Positions 1 to 9,391 of a DNA stretch of 64,000 bases are shown one piece after another. The notes under the pieces are model-generated. The model saw nothing but the letters and a program-made list of their open reading frames with translations, did no database searches and was not told the origin of the DNA. Positions within the stretch are counted from its first letter, which is position 1; each line of letters begins with the position of its first letter. This DNA comes from an uncultured Chlorobiota bacterium. GTDB lineage: Bacteria > Bacteroidota > Ignavibacteria > UBA10030 > UBA6906. The position numbers and the translations under genes are program-made. The stretch spans positions 1-64,000 of the forward strand of contig CAADGV010000009.1 of assembly GCA_900696645.1 (NCBI GenBank). The letters are read 5' to 3'.

Positions 1-116
1 ATGCGTGTGATACACATGTTTCTCCGATAGATTGTGGTGGCTTGTTTCCGGTTACTCAGACTGTCCATCTTACCAAATAACCGCTCTTTTGTCCACCACC
101 TACCGGAAAGGTTTCC

Positions 117-2567
117 TTATTTCAGCACCATCATCTGCTTCGTCTCGACATTGCTTCCTGCTGTGAGGCGGTAGAAGTAAACGCCGCTGGAGAGGTTGCC
201 TGCATCGAACAGAACTGAATGCTTGCCGGCCTGCTTCACTTCATCCACTAATGTTGTTACTTCCCGACCCAACACATCAAACACCTTCAGCTTCACGTGT
301 CTGATTTCTGACATCTGATATCTGATCTCTGTGCTTGGATTGAACGGATTGGGATAGTTCTGCAGCAAGGCGAACTTGCCCGGCGTGATGTCGCCGACGC
401 CTGTCACCCCCGTTATCACGCCGATCGGTTCGGTGTAGTGTGGTGTTCCATCTAAATCAACTTGACGGAGTCTGTACTGATACGTGCCGGGGGATGGAAT
501 CGTCGTATCATCGAATAAATACCAACGCGGCTCGTTCGTTGTTCCGTGTCCGGGGATGAAGCTATTGGGTACCACTGCAAAGGGCACTTCGGTTCCGAAC
601 CTTCGCTCAACGTAGAAACCGTAGTTGTTCACTTCCGAGATCGTCCCCCAGTCCAAGCGTACATGGTATGGGGTAACAACTGTTGCTGTAAAATGCGAAA
701 GGACAATGGGCAACGATGATTCCAAAGCCCGAAACACTCCGGCGCCTGCAGTGCCTGCCAAAAGGAATGACCCGCTGACTGCAAGTGCCCTGATACTGGG
801 GTTTGTTAAGCCGGTATCTGCTTGTGTCCAACTTTGGTTGTTATAATTGTAGAGAAAGACTCCGTCATCAGTGCCTGCATAGAAATCTGTGCTCGACGCG
901 GCAAACGCATACACAGAGAGATTCGTCAAGCCGTTGTTTAGTGCAGTCCAGTTCGCGCCGGTGTCTGTGGAGCGGAAGATGCCGCCCCCATCAGTCCCGG
1001 CATAGATACCGCCGAGTGAGTCGAAGCCAAGGGCGAGAAGAGTCAGATTCGTCAAGCCTGCATTGACCGGTGTCCAGCTTGTACCATTATCGGTGGAACG
1101 AAAGATGCCGTTGTCAGTCCCGGCAAAGAGAACTCCCGGTACGTTAGAGCCAAGAGCATACACAAAATTGGTCACGCTCGTCGCCGTCCAACTCGTGCCG
1201 TTGTCGGTAGACCGAAACACTCCGCCTTGAGTCCCGGCAAAAAGATGTGTGCCCGAGAGGGCAAAGGCGCGAACTTGGATACCCATCAAGGTTGTCGCCG
1301 CCCAACTTGTGCCGTCGTTGGTGGAACGAAACACACCAACGATAGTCCCGACGAAAAGTGTCGTCTCCGAGCGAGCAAGAGCAAAGGTCCGAGCGCTTGT
1401 CAAACCATCATTGGAAAATGACCACGTTTCCCCGTTGTCTGTCGAACGAAAGACGGTAGTGCCATCAGTTGCGGCAAGGAGATTGCCGCCGGAGGATACA
1501 AACGCCCGAACATGCGTTGCCCGTAAGCCGTTGTTGACCTGCGTCCATGATTCACCGCTGTTGGTTGTACGATGGACACCACCCATCCAAGTCCCGCAAA
1601 AGACACTCGTGCCCGAAATAGCAAGGGATCGAACATTGGCATTACCATTAATTGATGTGAAACCATTGTTGACGATTGTCCAACTTGTGCCGTTGTTGGT
1701 AGAACGAGCGACACCACCCCCGGGACTCGACACATAGAGATTTCCGGACGAGTCAATGACCAGTGCCCTCAGGTCGTGGTTTTGTATCCCGCTGCTCGTT
1801 GCAGTCCAGCTTGCACCATTGTCTGTGGAACGAAAGACGCCGCCGCCTTGGGTGGCGGCATAAAGAAAATTGCCGTAAACACCGAGCGCTCTGACGTAGG
1901 TGTTTGCCAATCCGTTACCGATTGCCGTCCAGGTTATGCCAAAGTCTGAGGAACGAAAAAGGCCATCTGTCGTTCCGGCGTAAACATAGCCGGCAGAGTC
2001 GCGTGCAAAGGAAAGAATATAGAGATTCGTTATGCCTGCATTGGCTGCTGTCCAACTGTCGCCGTTGTTGGTGGAGCGAAAAATGCCGTCATAGGTCCCG
2101 GCAAAGATTACTGAATCAAAAACCGCAAGGCACCAGACGCGAGAGTCTGCTAAGCCATTGTTGACAGGTGTCCACTGCATACCGTAGTTTGTAGAGCGGA
2201 AGACACCGCCGCCAAAAGTACCGGCAAAAACAATTGTACCCCCCGCGCCGTTTGGCTTGGCGACGACAGTCCACGCAGTCTTAGCCGTCAAACCGCTGTT
2301 GACTCCGCTCCAGCTTGTCCCGTTGTCGGCGGAACGAAAGACACCGCCACTGTCAGTCGCGACATAGAGGCTTGTGATCCCACCTTCTTCGTTTGGGCTT
2401 ACGGCTATGCGATAAATAAAGCCGCCGTAGAGCCCGGTGGCTTGCTCCCATTGGGCATGCAATGGATCCAGATCGAACAATACCCAACAAAATGGCATAA
2501 GAACTCCGCCTATCAAACGACTAAGGCTCTGTCTTCCGGCGCAAAGAAGACTGGAAGTAGTTCTCAT
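117..2567 (-). CDS. T9SS-sorted exported beta-propeller protein with 13 BNR/Ycf48-like repeats
   Basis: This 816-residue protein starts with a probable signal peptide (about residues 1-40, ending near HAQ). It is followed by 13 repeats of about 45 residues built on the pattern VFRSTDNGTSWT, the last of them degenerate. Such BNR/sialidase/Ycf48-like repeats form beta-propellers. A fibronectin-like segment (about 625-725) precedes a C-terminal type IX sorting domain (about 735-816) with LLQNYPNPFNPSTEI, VFDVLGREV and SSGVYFYRL. The protein is therefore probably moved across the outer membrane and anchored or released there. No catalytic residues are recognisable and the ligand is unknown. It lies downstream of the hydrogenase maturation protease gene on the same strand after a gap of about 295 bp, and may have its own promoter. 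The DNA coding for the sorting domain closely matches that of the gene at 13517-15130. Confidence 0.88.
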   Translation of the reverse strand: MRTTSSLLCAGRQSLSRLIGGVLMPFCWVLFDLDPLHAQWEQATGLYGGFIYRIAVSPNEEGGITSLYVATDSGGVFRSADNGTSWSGVNSGLTAKTAWTVVAKPNGAGGTIVFAGTFGGGVFRSTNYGMQWTPVNNGLADSRVWCLAVFDSVIFAGTYDGIFRSTNNGDSWTAANAGITNLYILSFARDSAGYVYAGTTDGLFRSSDFGITWTAIGNGLANTYVRALGVYGNFLYAATQGGGVFRSTDNGASWTATSSGIQNHDLRALVIDSSGNLYVSSPGGGVARSTNNGTSWTIVNNGFTSINGNANVRSLAISGTSVFCGTWMGGVHRTTNSGESWTQVNNGLRATHVRAFVSSGGNLLAATDGTTVFRSTDNGETWSFSNDGLTSARTFALARSETTLFVGTIVGVFRSTNDGTSWAATTLMGIQVRAFALSGTHLFAGTQGGVFRSTDNGTSWTATSVTNFVYALGSNVPGVLFAGTDNGIFRSTDNGTSWTPVNAGLTNLTLLALGFDSLGGIYAGTDGGGIFRSTDTGANWTALNNGLTNLSVYAFAASSTDFYAGTDDGVFLYNYNNQSWTQADTGLTNPSIRALAVSGSFLLAGTAGAGVFRALESSLPIVLSHFTATVVTPYHVRLDWGTISEVNNYGFYVERRFGTEVPFAVVPNSFIPGHGTTNEPRWYLFDDTTIPSPGTYQYRLRQVDLDGTPHYTEPIGVITGVTGVGDITPGKFALLQNYPNPFNPSTEIRYQMSEIRHVKLKVFDVLGREVTTLVDEVKQAGKHSVLFDAGNLSSGVYFYRLTAGSNVETKQMMVLK

Positions 2568-2766
2568 TGAGTTACCCTCCTTGTGTTATTGAATACTACC
2601 GAACGAGGATGAATTTCTTGCACACCATTGCCGCAAAAAGGGCCTTCATTAATCCCCATCCCTTCTTGCCTATGGTGAAATTATGGACTAATGTTGCCCC
2701 ATCAACCAATCTGTGTGTCTCTGGTTTGTTTGCAGAATGAAAGGGAGAACCCATCAGTACGCAAGA

Positions 2767-2785
2767 ATGTAGAAAATATCTACAT
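2767..2785. promoter_or_regulatory. Perfect dyad, possible operator upstream of the T9SS propeller gene
   Basis: Seven-base arms ATGTAGA and TCTACAT flank AAATA in an AT-rich stretch. The dyad sits about 200 bp upstream of the start at 2567 and beyond the end of the protease gene at 2863. The symmetry and AT-rich setting suggest a repressor or activator site. I cannot name the regulator, and a chance palindrome is possible. No convincing promoter was recognised in 2568-2862. Confidence 0.3.
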
Positions 2786-2862
2786 AAAATATGGGAAAAT
2801 GTGTAGTTATGATTGTCAGATTTGCGAATGAAGTCGCTCAAGAGCCGAAATGGCGGGCAACG

Positions 2863-3333
2863 TCAAACTGTCTCAGCAAGGATCCTGTCTATCGCTTTCT
2901 TGACTTCCGGGAGAGACTTCTTAACAGGATTGGAAAGCTCCATCGACATCGTCTGAATCTTGTCGATTGAAACAGTGATGAGATAGAGGGTTGGCAGCGG
3001 GCCGATAAGTTGCGCCGATTCAAGCAAATCGCGCAGCCCGATATCGTGCGCGCTGAGTGTACGGGGAAAATCGCTGGCAAACCGGGGCCGGGTCAGCGTC
3101 ACTGTGCCGGCCGGTTTTTCATCCATTGTCGCGTCAATGAGGACGATAGGATTGTATTCTTGGAAGAGGGACAGGAGGTGAAACCCTCCCGTCCCTCCGT
3201 CAAGAATTTTCACATGATCCGCGGAAACGCTTTGCTCAAGCATTCTCACTGCATGAACCCCGACGCCTTCATCTCCCATCAACACATTCCCGACGCCGAG
3301 AATGAGGGTGGCTTTTTCCCCGACACCAGCCAT
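2863..3333 (-). CDS. hyaD: [NiFe]-hydrogenase maturation endopeptidase (HyaD/HupD family)
   Basis: This 156-residue protein is a hydrogenase-specific protease. It removes the C-terminal extension of the large subunit after nickel has been inserted. The N-terminal LILGVGNVLMGDEGVG carries the family's nickel-sensing Glu. The second ligand is probably the Asp in LIDATMD and the third the His in LSAHDIG, matching the Glu/Asp/His triad of the HybD fold. Length is typical of the family. The gene starts 3 bp after the cytochrome b gene ends, so it is almost certainly the last gene of the hydrogenase operon. Its expected substrate is the 15-residue tail after His557 of the large subunit at 4105-5823. 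Confidence 0.93.
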   Translation of the reverse strand: MAGVGEKATLILGVGNVLMGDEGVGVHAVRMLEQSVSADHVKILDGGTGGFHLLSLFQEYNPIVLIDATMDEKPAGTVTLTRPRFASDFPRTLSAHDIGLRDLLESAQLIGPLPTLYLITVSIDKIQTMSMELSNPVKKSLPEVKKAIDRILAETV

Positions 3334-3336
3334 TCG

Positions 3337-4014
3337 CTATGCTTTCTTTTCTTTTTCGATGAACTTCCATCCTCCGACCATCGACGATGTGACGCCGCGG
3401 CCTTCAACATAATCATGATAGAACACGAGGTACACATGTACCATCGAAAAGAGGATGAAGAACCACATCATCATGTGATGCCACTGACGCACGGCGAAGT
3501 CGCCGCCCATCAGCGGCACAACCCAGGCGAACATCTGCGGCAGCCAGGAGTGACTCATGGCCGCGTACATCCCGAAGCCGGTAACGCACTGAAAGAGGAA
3601 TGCGAGGAATGTGAGGAAGTAGGTGAATCCCGCCAGCGCATTGTGTCCGATGGATTCAAGCGGCTTCACGCGTGCCTGCAGAATATCCACCGCAAGAACA
3701 TCCTTGACTTCTGTGAACTGTTCTTTCTTCGTCAGAATGAAGTTCCGCCAATCGGCGTATTTGTTGCCTGCAAATCCCCAATAGATGCGGAACACGAAGT
3801 TGAAGAAGAAGACAAACGCCGCAACAAAATGAATGAACCGGATTGTGCCGAACCAATAGCTGAACGATGCCTCGCCGCTTGTCTGCAGCGACAGCGGCCA
3901 GCCGATGAAGTATCCGGTAAGTGCTAATACTGTCACTGCCAGCGCATTGATCCAGTGATAAAACCGCACCGGCAGTTGCCAGACGTAAACGCGACTGATA
4001 GTTGTGTTGTTCAT
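3337..4014 (-). CDS. hyaC: Hydrogenase b-type cytochrome subunit (HyaC/HupC)
   Basis: This 225-residue integral membrane dihaem cytochrome b takes electrons from the hydrogenase small subunit and passes them to quinone. The N-terminus YVWQLPVRFYHWINAL is characteristic of the family, and about four transmembrane helices follow. Histidine-containing segments RFIHFVAAF, WHHMMMWF and SMVHVYLVFYHDY are plausible haem ligands. A good ribosome site (AGGAG) precedes the ATG. The gene lies between the large subunit and the maturation protease, the usual place in membrane-bound uptake hydrogenase operons. The next membrane partner in the chain would be the menaquinone pool. Confidence 0.92.
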   Translation of the reverse strand: MNNTTISRVYVWQLPVRFYHWINALAVTVLALTGYFIGWPLSLQTSGEASFSYWFGTIRFIHFVAAFVFFFNFVFRIYWGFAGNKYADWRNFILTKKEQFTEVKDVLAVDILQARVKPLESIGHNALAGFTYFLTFLAFLFQCVTGFGMYAAMSHSWLPQMFAWVVPLMGGDFAVRQWHHMMMWFFILFSMVHVYLVFYHDYVEGRGVTSSMVGGWKFIEKEKKA

Positions 4015-4041
4015 ACGAATCTCCTATTAGAATTAGTCGCT

Positions 4042-4080
4042 GAGACGCGGAGTGAAATTGCCCTACTGCCTCCGCGTCTC
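4042..4080. repeat. Perfect 11-bp inverted repeat between hydrogenase large subunit and cytochrome b genes
   Basis: Arms GAGACGCGGAG (4042-4052) and CTCCGCGTCTC (4070-4080) flank a 17-base loop. The element lies in the 90-bp gap between the large subunit stop and the cytochrome b start. There is no clear T-run, so a classical terminator is unlikely. An RNA hairpin that tunes subunit stoichiometry by processing or stabilising the upstream mRNA is a reasonable inference. Confidence 0.6.
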
Positions 4081-4104
4081 TAAACTCACAGCGGCGAATC
4101 GTTC

Positions 4105-5823
4105 CTAAAACGTCGTTATCTGATGAACGTACCGCCCCTTCTCATCGTACAAGTGCACCGCGCACGCGATGCACGGGTCGAACGAGTGAATCGTGCGCAG
4201 AATCTCCAACGGCTGGTCGGGATTCTTCACTGGCGTGCCGATGAGGGACGCCTCGTAGGCCGACATCTGTCCCTTTCCGTCGCGGGGCGAAGCGTTCCAC
4301 GTACTTGGCACGACAAGCTGGTAGTTGTCGATTTTTCGATCCTTGATGACAATCCAATGCGCCAGCGCGCCGCGCGGGGCTTCCGTCAACCCGACACCCT
4401 TTGCTTCTGCAGGCCAGGATGACGGTTCCCACTTCTCTTTGTTGAACGTTCGCGAGTCGCCGTTCTTGATGTTGCTGAGAAGTTGGTCGTAGAATTCCTT
4501 CGCCCACACAGCAACGAGCTTCGTCTCGAGTCCGCGGGCGGCGGTTCGTCCGAGTGTCGAGAAGAGAGCCGCGACGGGAACATCCAACGCCTTCAGTGTT
4601 CCGTTGACGACATCCTGTACCTCTTTGTGTCCCGACGCATAGGCGACCAGCATCCTTGCCAGCGGCCCGACCTCCATCGGATAGCCTTTCCATCGCGGAG
4701 TCTTCAGCCAACTGTATTTCTTCTCTACATCAAGATGTTCGTACGGCGGCTTCGGGCCGGAATATTTGAGCTTCGTCTCGCCCTGCCACGGATGCTTGCC
4801 GGCGGCATCGCCATCCGAATATTCATACCACGAATGTGAAATGAACTCCTCAACCTGCTGCGGGTCGTGGCCATCTACTTCATGGACTGTCCCAAGATCG
4901 CGGTTCAGAATAGCGCCGCGGGGGAACTTGAACTTCGATGGATCGTTGTAGCCGTTTGTCGGAAGATCGCCGTACACGAGATAATTGGGCAGACCGCCGC
5001 CGATTGCGCCCCAATCCTTGTAGAAGCCCGCGACAGCAAGCAAGTCGGGCAGGTAGACTTTCTCAATGAACTCCTGTGCTTCATTGAGAAGCCTGCCGAC
5101 CATGGCGAGACGCTCGGCGTTGATGGCATTCACTTCTTCAGTATTGATGGAACAGGGTGCCCCGCCAACAAGATAGTTCGGATGGGGATTTTTGCCGCCG
5201 AAAATCGTGTGAATCTTCACGACTTCTTTCTGCCACTCCAACGCTTCAAGATAGTGCGCGACGCCAAGCAAATTCACTTCTGGAGGAAGCTTGTACGCAG
5301 CGTGCCCCCAATAGCCATTAGCAAAAATGCCTAACTGCCCGCTGTTGACAAACGCCGTCAACCGTTTCTGCAAATCCGAGAAATACCCCGGCGAGCTTTT
5401 AGGCCAGTTGGAGATACTCTGTGCAATTTCCGAAGTCTTCTTCGGATCTGCCTTCAAAGCGCTCACGACATCAACCCAATCGAGAGCGTGAAGATGATAG
5501 AAATGGACGACATGATCCTGCATATACTGCGCGCAAAACATCAGGTTGCGAATGAGTTCGGCGTTCGGCGGAATGGTGATTCCGAGCGCATCTTCGACTG
5601 TACGTACTGACGCAAGCGCATGCACGGTTGTACAAACGCCGCAGGCACGCTCGGTAAAAGCCCAAGCGTCACGCGGATCGCGTCCTTTCAGAATGATTTC
5701 GAAGCCGCGCACCATTGTGCCGGAGCTGTACGCGTCAACAATTTTTCCGTCTTTGATTTCCGCTTCAATGCGAAGGTGGCCTTCGATGCGGGTGATGGGA
5801 TCAACTACAATGCGGGTGGACAT
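4105..5823 (-). CDS. hyaB: Uptake [NiFe]-hydrogenase large subunit
   Basis: This 572-residue catalytic subunit oxidises H2 at a Ni-Fe(CN)2CO centre. The N-terminus IVVDPITRIEGHLRIE is diagnostic. The nickel-binding cysteines are Cys61/Cys64 (RACGVCTTVHAL) and Cys551/Cys554 (DPCIACAVH). After His557 comes a 15-residue tail (LYDEKGRYVHQITTF) that the maturation protease should remove. AAGGAGAAT lies just upstream of the ATG and overlaps the end of a decayed T9SS domain (5836-5982). In related operons this gene directly follows the small subunit. Here two exported-protein genes, about 4.9 kb, separate them. Cleavage motifs and cysteines are intact, so the enzyme should be functional. Confidence 0.96.
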   Translation of the reverse strand: MSTRIVVDPITRIEGHLRIEAEIKDGKIVDAYSSGTMVRGFEIILKGRDPRDAWAFTERACGVCTTVHALASVRTVEDALGITIPPNAELIRNLMFCAQYMQDHVVHFYHLHALDWVDVVSALKADPKKTSEIAQSISNWPKSSPGYFSDLQKRLTAFVNSGQLGIFANGYWGHAAYKLPPEVNLLGVAHYLEALEWQKEVVKIHTIFGGKNPHPNYLVGGAPCSINTEEVNAINAERLAMVGRLLNEAQEFIEKVYLPDLLAVAGFYKDWGAIGGGLPNYLVYGDLPTNGYNDPSKFKFPRGAILNRDLGTVHEVDGHDPQQVEEFISHSWYEYSDGDAAGKHPWQGETKLKYSGPKPPYEHLDVEKKYSWLKTPRWKGYPMEVGPLARMLVAYASGHKEVQDVVNGTLKALDVPVAALFSTLGRTAARGLETKLVAVWAKEFYDQLLSNIKNGDSRTFNKEKWEPSSWPAEAKGVGLTEAPRGALAHWIVIKDRKIDNYQLVVPSTWNASPRDGKGQMSAYEASLIGTPVKNPDQPLEILRTIHSFDPCIACAVHLYDEKGRYVHQITTF

Positions 5824-5835
5824 ATGGGATTCTCC

Positions 5836-5982
5836 TTATTTGATGGCTAGCATTTTCTTGACACTCGCAAAGCCGTGTGTTTCAAACCGGTAGAAATACA
5901 CACCGCTTGACAATTGGGTTGTGCTTATATTGATCTGATGATATCCAGCATCCCTGTGCTCATTTATGAGATTCAGAACCTG
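5836..5982 (-). pseudogene. Out-of-frame remnant of a T9SS C-terminal sorting domain
   Basis: On the minus strand, in a different frame from the gene that ends at 5960, about 48 codons read QVLNLINEHRDAGYH, then SSGVYFYRFETHGF and VKKMLAIK before a TAA. This is the second half of a type A T9SS sorting domain. The NYPNPFNP half is missing, and the frame is closed by a TAG just upstream (5983-5985). The remnant starts 23 bp inside the end of the 1136-residue gene and stops just before the ribosome site of the hydrogenase large subunit. It was probably once the in-frame tail of that gene, cut off by a deletion and frameshift. An assembly error is the alternative. Confidence 0.75.
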
Positions 5983-8900
5983 CTATGGTTAAGCTTTTGT
6001 TTACAGCGGGCGATGTAGCGACGCTTCCATTCGCCGTACCTTGCAAGAGCAATCGCGCTACTGCAGTTAATTCCGACTCCGGAAAACGTTGCTGCATGAG
6101 CGCATATTGCTGCTCGGCGTCTTGTCCGTTGCCCAGCCCAAAGAGATTCGCGGTCACAGTTGTGTAAAGTGCTTGCTCATCAAGTTGCGTATTTGGATAT
6201 TGATTGGAGATCACTTCCGCAACTGCAATTGCCTGATTCCATGCCTTGCGCTGCATCAGATCGTTCTTCGTTGAATTGAGCAGAATTCGCCGCATCCTGT
6301 TGGACTGTGTTGCTGAAAGCAAGGAGTCGCGATAACCCGCAAACGCCGTTCGCAACGAGGGGTTACGGTTGAAACGGGCGTAATCAGCCAATGTTTGCTG
6401 AAGCACAATGAATACAGCCGGAGCCAGATCGTTCGTTGCACTCTCGCGGATGAACTGTTTCATCAACGAGACTGCTTGCGCATACTTCTTTTGCGAGCGG
6501 AGATTCAATGCTGCATGCAGTGTTGAATCGGCGATGCCTCCGCGAAGAAGTGAAGATTCTCCCTTCAACAGCCCCTGCGTTTTCGTTATTGTGTACGGTG
6601 CCGATGCAGGATGATATCCAAAGTCTTCCAGCGGCAACTCCCAATCAATGGTTGAGAACCCATAACCAGAGGTGTGAAAGGACGATTCCCCATCAGGAGG
6701 ATATTCAGACCAATAGTTCTTCCTTGCAATCACCGCACTTTCGTTTTGTGCCCACACGTCGTATTCATGTTTTTCAGGGCCAAAGCTGTTGTAGCCACCG
6801 TAAATGCCGTCAATCCTCTCGTCAGCATAGCCAAGGAAGGGGGAAGAATTATCTACGAAGAGATTAGCAATGCCGTTGCTATTGAGAACATTGCAACCGG
6901 GCGCATCGATTTCGTTTCTGCTGACAAAGGCATTACCGTTGTCTATGCAGGCAATGCCGTACTGCACATTATCTGCGATGGTGTTTCTCTCAAGTATCGG
7001 TGCACTGTTGGTAATGTAGATGCCCGTTGTGTTTGATGAAACTATATTGTCCGTCAGCAATGGAACGGCGGAGGGCTCTATGTAATCATACTCGCCGTCG
7101 ATGATAATTGCTTTGATAATATTGTGGGTGAACAGAGAATTCGTAATTGTCCCCGCACTTTGGAAGAGCGACACGCCAATCTTGCACGAATCGAACGTAC
7201 AATGGCTGATGGTTGGTTGGACGCTGTTCGCGCTGATGCCAACCTGCGCATGCAGAATGTTGCAATGGCTGAGCGTTGCCGATGCAAACTCGTTCAGTGT
7301 GATGCCCGACCAATAATCGTTGTTGCTGGTTGCGCGAGTAAGCAAGATTGGGCTTGCTGTGGTTCCTTGTGCGATGAATGTACCGGAGACGTTGATGCGA
7401 GATCCGATGCCGAAATATGCCTTGCCGAGTGTATCAATGCGCAATGTTGTTGCAGAGGGCACCGAAACAGTGACGCTGTCTGCAGTTTGCACTGTTGTTT
7501 TGATTTTGAGTGTCGCCCCGCTTGCAAGGAGAATAGTTCCTGTTGCGCCGATATGGACTTTACCCGTACCTGTGATGGTGACACTACCGTTGATCTCCAG
7601 TGTTCCATCAATATTGAAAGTAACGCCACTATCGATGGAGACCGTGGATTGGGAGAATACTCGAAGATATTTTCCCGTTGGAATATGAGTATCCCCATCC
7701 AATTCAACATCCGAACGCCATTCCAATGCATTCTCGGGATCAGCCGTCCACACTTTCCCAAGATACTTCTTTCCCGAGAAGTGGCTGATGATGTTGGTAG
7801 TGATAGTCTTCATGCGGATGACATCGTTCGTGTCGATAGTTCCCGGTTCAATCACAATGCTATACACCCAACCGCCCCCTTGAGCGCCTTGGGCAAACAC
7901 GCGCGCATTGCTGGAAGTGTCTTCGTAGTAAACCATCTGATGGAGGATATCTCTGTATTGACGAATGCCACCGGAGTCGGCGCGGCTGTACACCCAACGT
8001 TGTGCCAAGACCTCAAGGGTAGGGAAATCGGCGCTCGCAGTGAGAAGATTGTCAACTTCACCACTAACAAGACCACGCTGCCGATTCTCCTGTATCAAAC
8101 CCAGACCAAATTCTTGCGCTGAGTCTAACCCGGTGTTGCGGAATATCCAATGCGATGGGTTGATGAGTATTGCCGGCGGTTGCTCTGTCAGTGAGTCGGA
8201 GTTGATGTCGTTCCACCCAGTTTCATACTGTGAGCCGAGGAACTTTGCTTCTGGCATTGCCGCACGAGGTGGCGAGACGGAGGTGTCTGCCCTACGCCAC
8301 AAATCAAGAGGAAGGTGTTGGTTACCCGGATAGTTGTGCTTGCGACATTGCAGCTGCGTGTATTTGTCGGCAGATGGCCCGATCCACCGAATAAGCCAGT
8401 AACGCGAGTTGGAGGTGAATCGGGCGATGTTCCCGTGAAATCCGCTTTCATGGTCGCCCTTGAATGACTCAGTGTTAGTTCGTTCAGGCTCCGACCAATA
8501 CTCGTCATGCATCCAGATGACCAGCGTTTGATACTGTGATAAGAGTTGAATGCCGAGATCTGTTCCCGCGCTATCCAGGTCAATATTGTTACAGTACTCC
8601 ATTGTGTAACCGCTATCCCTTAACGTCCTTTCAAATGCTGCAGTGTACGAAGTCCACCGACTGTAATCTCTTCTCATCGGACGGTCAAGCGCAATCACGC
8701 TGTCGGGGGTAAGCGTTACGGGGTCCTGATCCCACGAGTAGAGCGAACCTCCGCCCCAGTAGTTGTACGCATGCAAGGTGCTCCAATCGAACTTGAATAA
8801 AATCTTTGACGAGGTTCCCGGATGCAATGCGCGGACGATAAACGGAATGTAATTGTATTCACTTTCTGCGTTCTGATGTATCAGTTGTGCGAAGTACAAC

Positions 8901-9370
8901 CCGCTAGGCCATCCGTTCGGTATAGTAAAACTCACGGAGGTGCTGTCCCATTGAGCCCGGCATCCTTTTTTGAAGTCAACGGGCCTTCGGCCCGACGTAT
9001 CGCCGGGGAAAATAGGCGCGTTATCAGAATCATGCAGGGGATAAAACCGACCCTGATTGTTAAGAAACGAGTATCGCACGGTGTCCATATCGGGACTTCG
9101 GAAGATCTTTATATCGTAAATCTGTCCGTCGGGACTCTGCGGTAGCAAATCCATCACACTTGTGTAGAAGTTGATTGTTTCACCCGGCTTCACACTTGCG
9201 GGCCATGCGAATCCTTCAATCACATGGCGTTCGTATGCCAGGTTCTGCGTCTGTGGTGGGACTGAGCCGCCCCAGGGATTCTCGTCTCCTTGTCCGTTGG
9301 CGGCTACATGGCAGAGCGGAAGCAGCAGGGCAACTGACGCGAACCAGCGAACAAAGATTCTCGTTTTCAT
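5960..9370 (-). CDS. Large exported protein: N,N-dimethylformamidase-like domain, beta-helix and helical tail
   Basis: The 1136-residue protein has a signal peptide (about residues 1-27, ending AANGQG). Residues about 40-500 resemble the N,N-dimethylformamidase large-subunit-like domain, an identification from remembered family features that I hold loosely. Residues about 560-900 form a right-handed parallel beta-helix, seen in runs such as GTLEINGSVTITGTGK and in NTTGIYITN/NRNTIADN-type turns. Residues about 960-1110 are helical and TPR-like. It ends SLTIAGSESHK with no sorting signal, but a T9SS tail lies immediately downstream in another frame (5836-5982). The protein may therefore now be trapped in the periplasm. 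It starts 21 bp after the preceding gene behind GGAGG and sits inside the hydrogenase operon. A role in hydrogen metabolism cannot be read from the sequence. Confidence 0.85.
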   Translation of the reverse strand: MKTRIFVRWFASVALLLPLCHVAANGQGDENPWGGSVPPQTQNLAYERHVIEGFAWPASVKPGETINFYTSVMDLLPQSPDGQIYDIKIFRSPDMDTVRYSFLNNQGRFYPLHDSDNAPIFPGDTSGRRPVDFKKGCRAQWDSTSVSFTIPNGWPSGLYFAQLIHQNAESEYNYIPFIVRALHPGTSSKILFKFDWSTLHAYNYWGGGSLYSWDQDPVTLTPDSVIALDRPMRRDYSRWTSYTAAFERTLRDSGYTMEYCNNIDLDSAGTDLGIQLLSQYQTLVIWMHDEYWSEPERTNTESFKGDHESGFHGNIARFTSNSRYWLIRWIGPSADKYTQLQCRKHNYPGNQHLPLDLWRRADTSVSPPRAAMPEAKFLGSQYETGWNDINSDSLTEQPPAILINPSHWIFRNTGLDSAQEFGLGLIQENRQRGLVSGEVDNLLTASADFPTLEVLAQRWVYSRADSGGIRQYRDILHQMVYYEDTSSNARVFAQGAQGGGWVYSIVIEPGTIDTNDVIRMKTITTNIISHFSGKKYLGKVWTADPENALEWRSDVELDGDTHIPTGKYLRVFSQSTVSIDSGVTFNIDGTLEINGSVTITGTGKVHIGATGTILLASGATLKIKTTVQTADSVTVSVPSATTLRIDTLGKAYFGIGSRINVSGTFIAQGTTASPILLTRATSNNDYWSGITLNEFASATLSHCNILHAQVGISANSVQPTISHCTFDSCKIGVSLFQSAGTITNSLFTHNIIKAIIIDGEYDYIEPSAVPLLTDNIVSSNTTGIYITNSAPILERNTIADNVQYGIACIDNGNAFVSRNEIDAPGCNVLNSNGIANLFVDNSSPFLGYADERIDGIYGGYNSFGPEKHEYDVWAQNESAVIARKNYWSEYPPDGESSFHTSGYGFSTIDWELPLEDFGYHPASAPYTITKTQGLLKGESSLLRGGIADSTLHAALNLRSQKKYAQAVSLMKQFIRESATNDLAPAVFIVLQQTLADYARFNRNPSLRTAFAGYRDSLLSATQSNRMRRILLNSTKNDLMQRKAWNQAIAVAEVISNQYPNTQLDEQALYTTVTANLFGLGNGQDAEQQYALMQQRFPESELTAVARLLLQGTANGSVATSPAVNKSLTIAGSESHK

Positions 9371-9391
9371 ACATGCCTCCAGTGTTTGTGG

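Noticed and set aside
840-2360. Regularly spaced DNA repeats resembling a satellite or CRISPR
   Set aside because: They are the codons of the 13 BNR-type protein repeats in an intact reading frame.
2596-2841. 81-codon minus-strand frame between the protease and the T9SS gene
   Set aside because: No homology pattern or good ribosome site, and it occupies an AT-rich regulatory gap with a dyad.
3010-3927. Long plus-strand open frame opposite the hydrogenase protease and cytochrome b genes
   Set aside because: It lies antisense to two well-supported hydrogenase genes, has no recognisable domain and is rich in Glu/His from reverse reading of hydrophobic codons.
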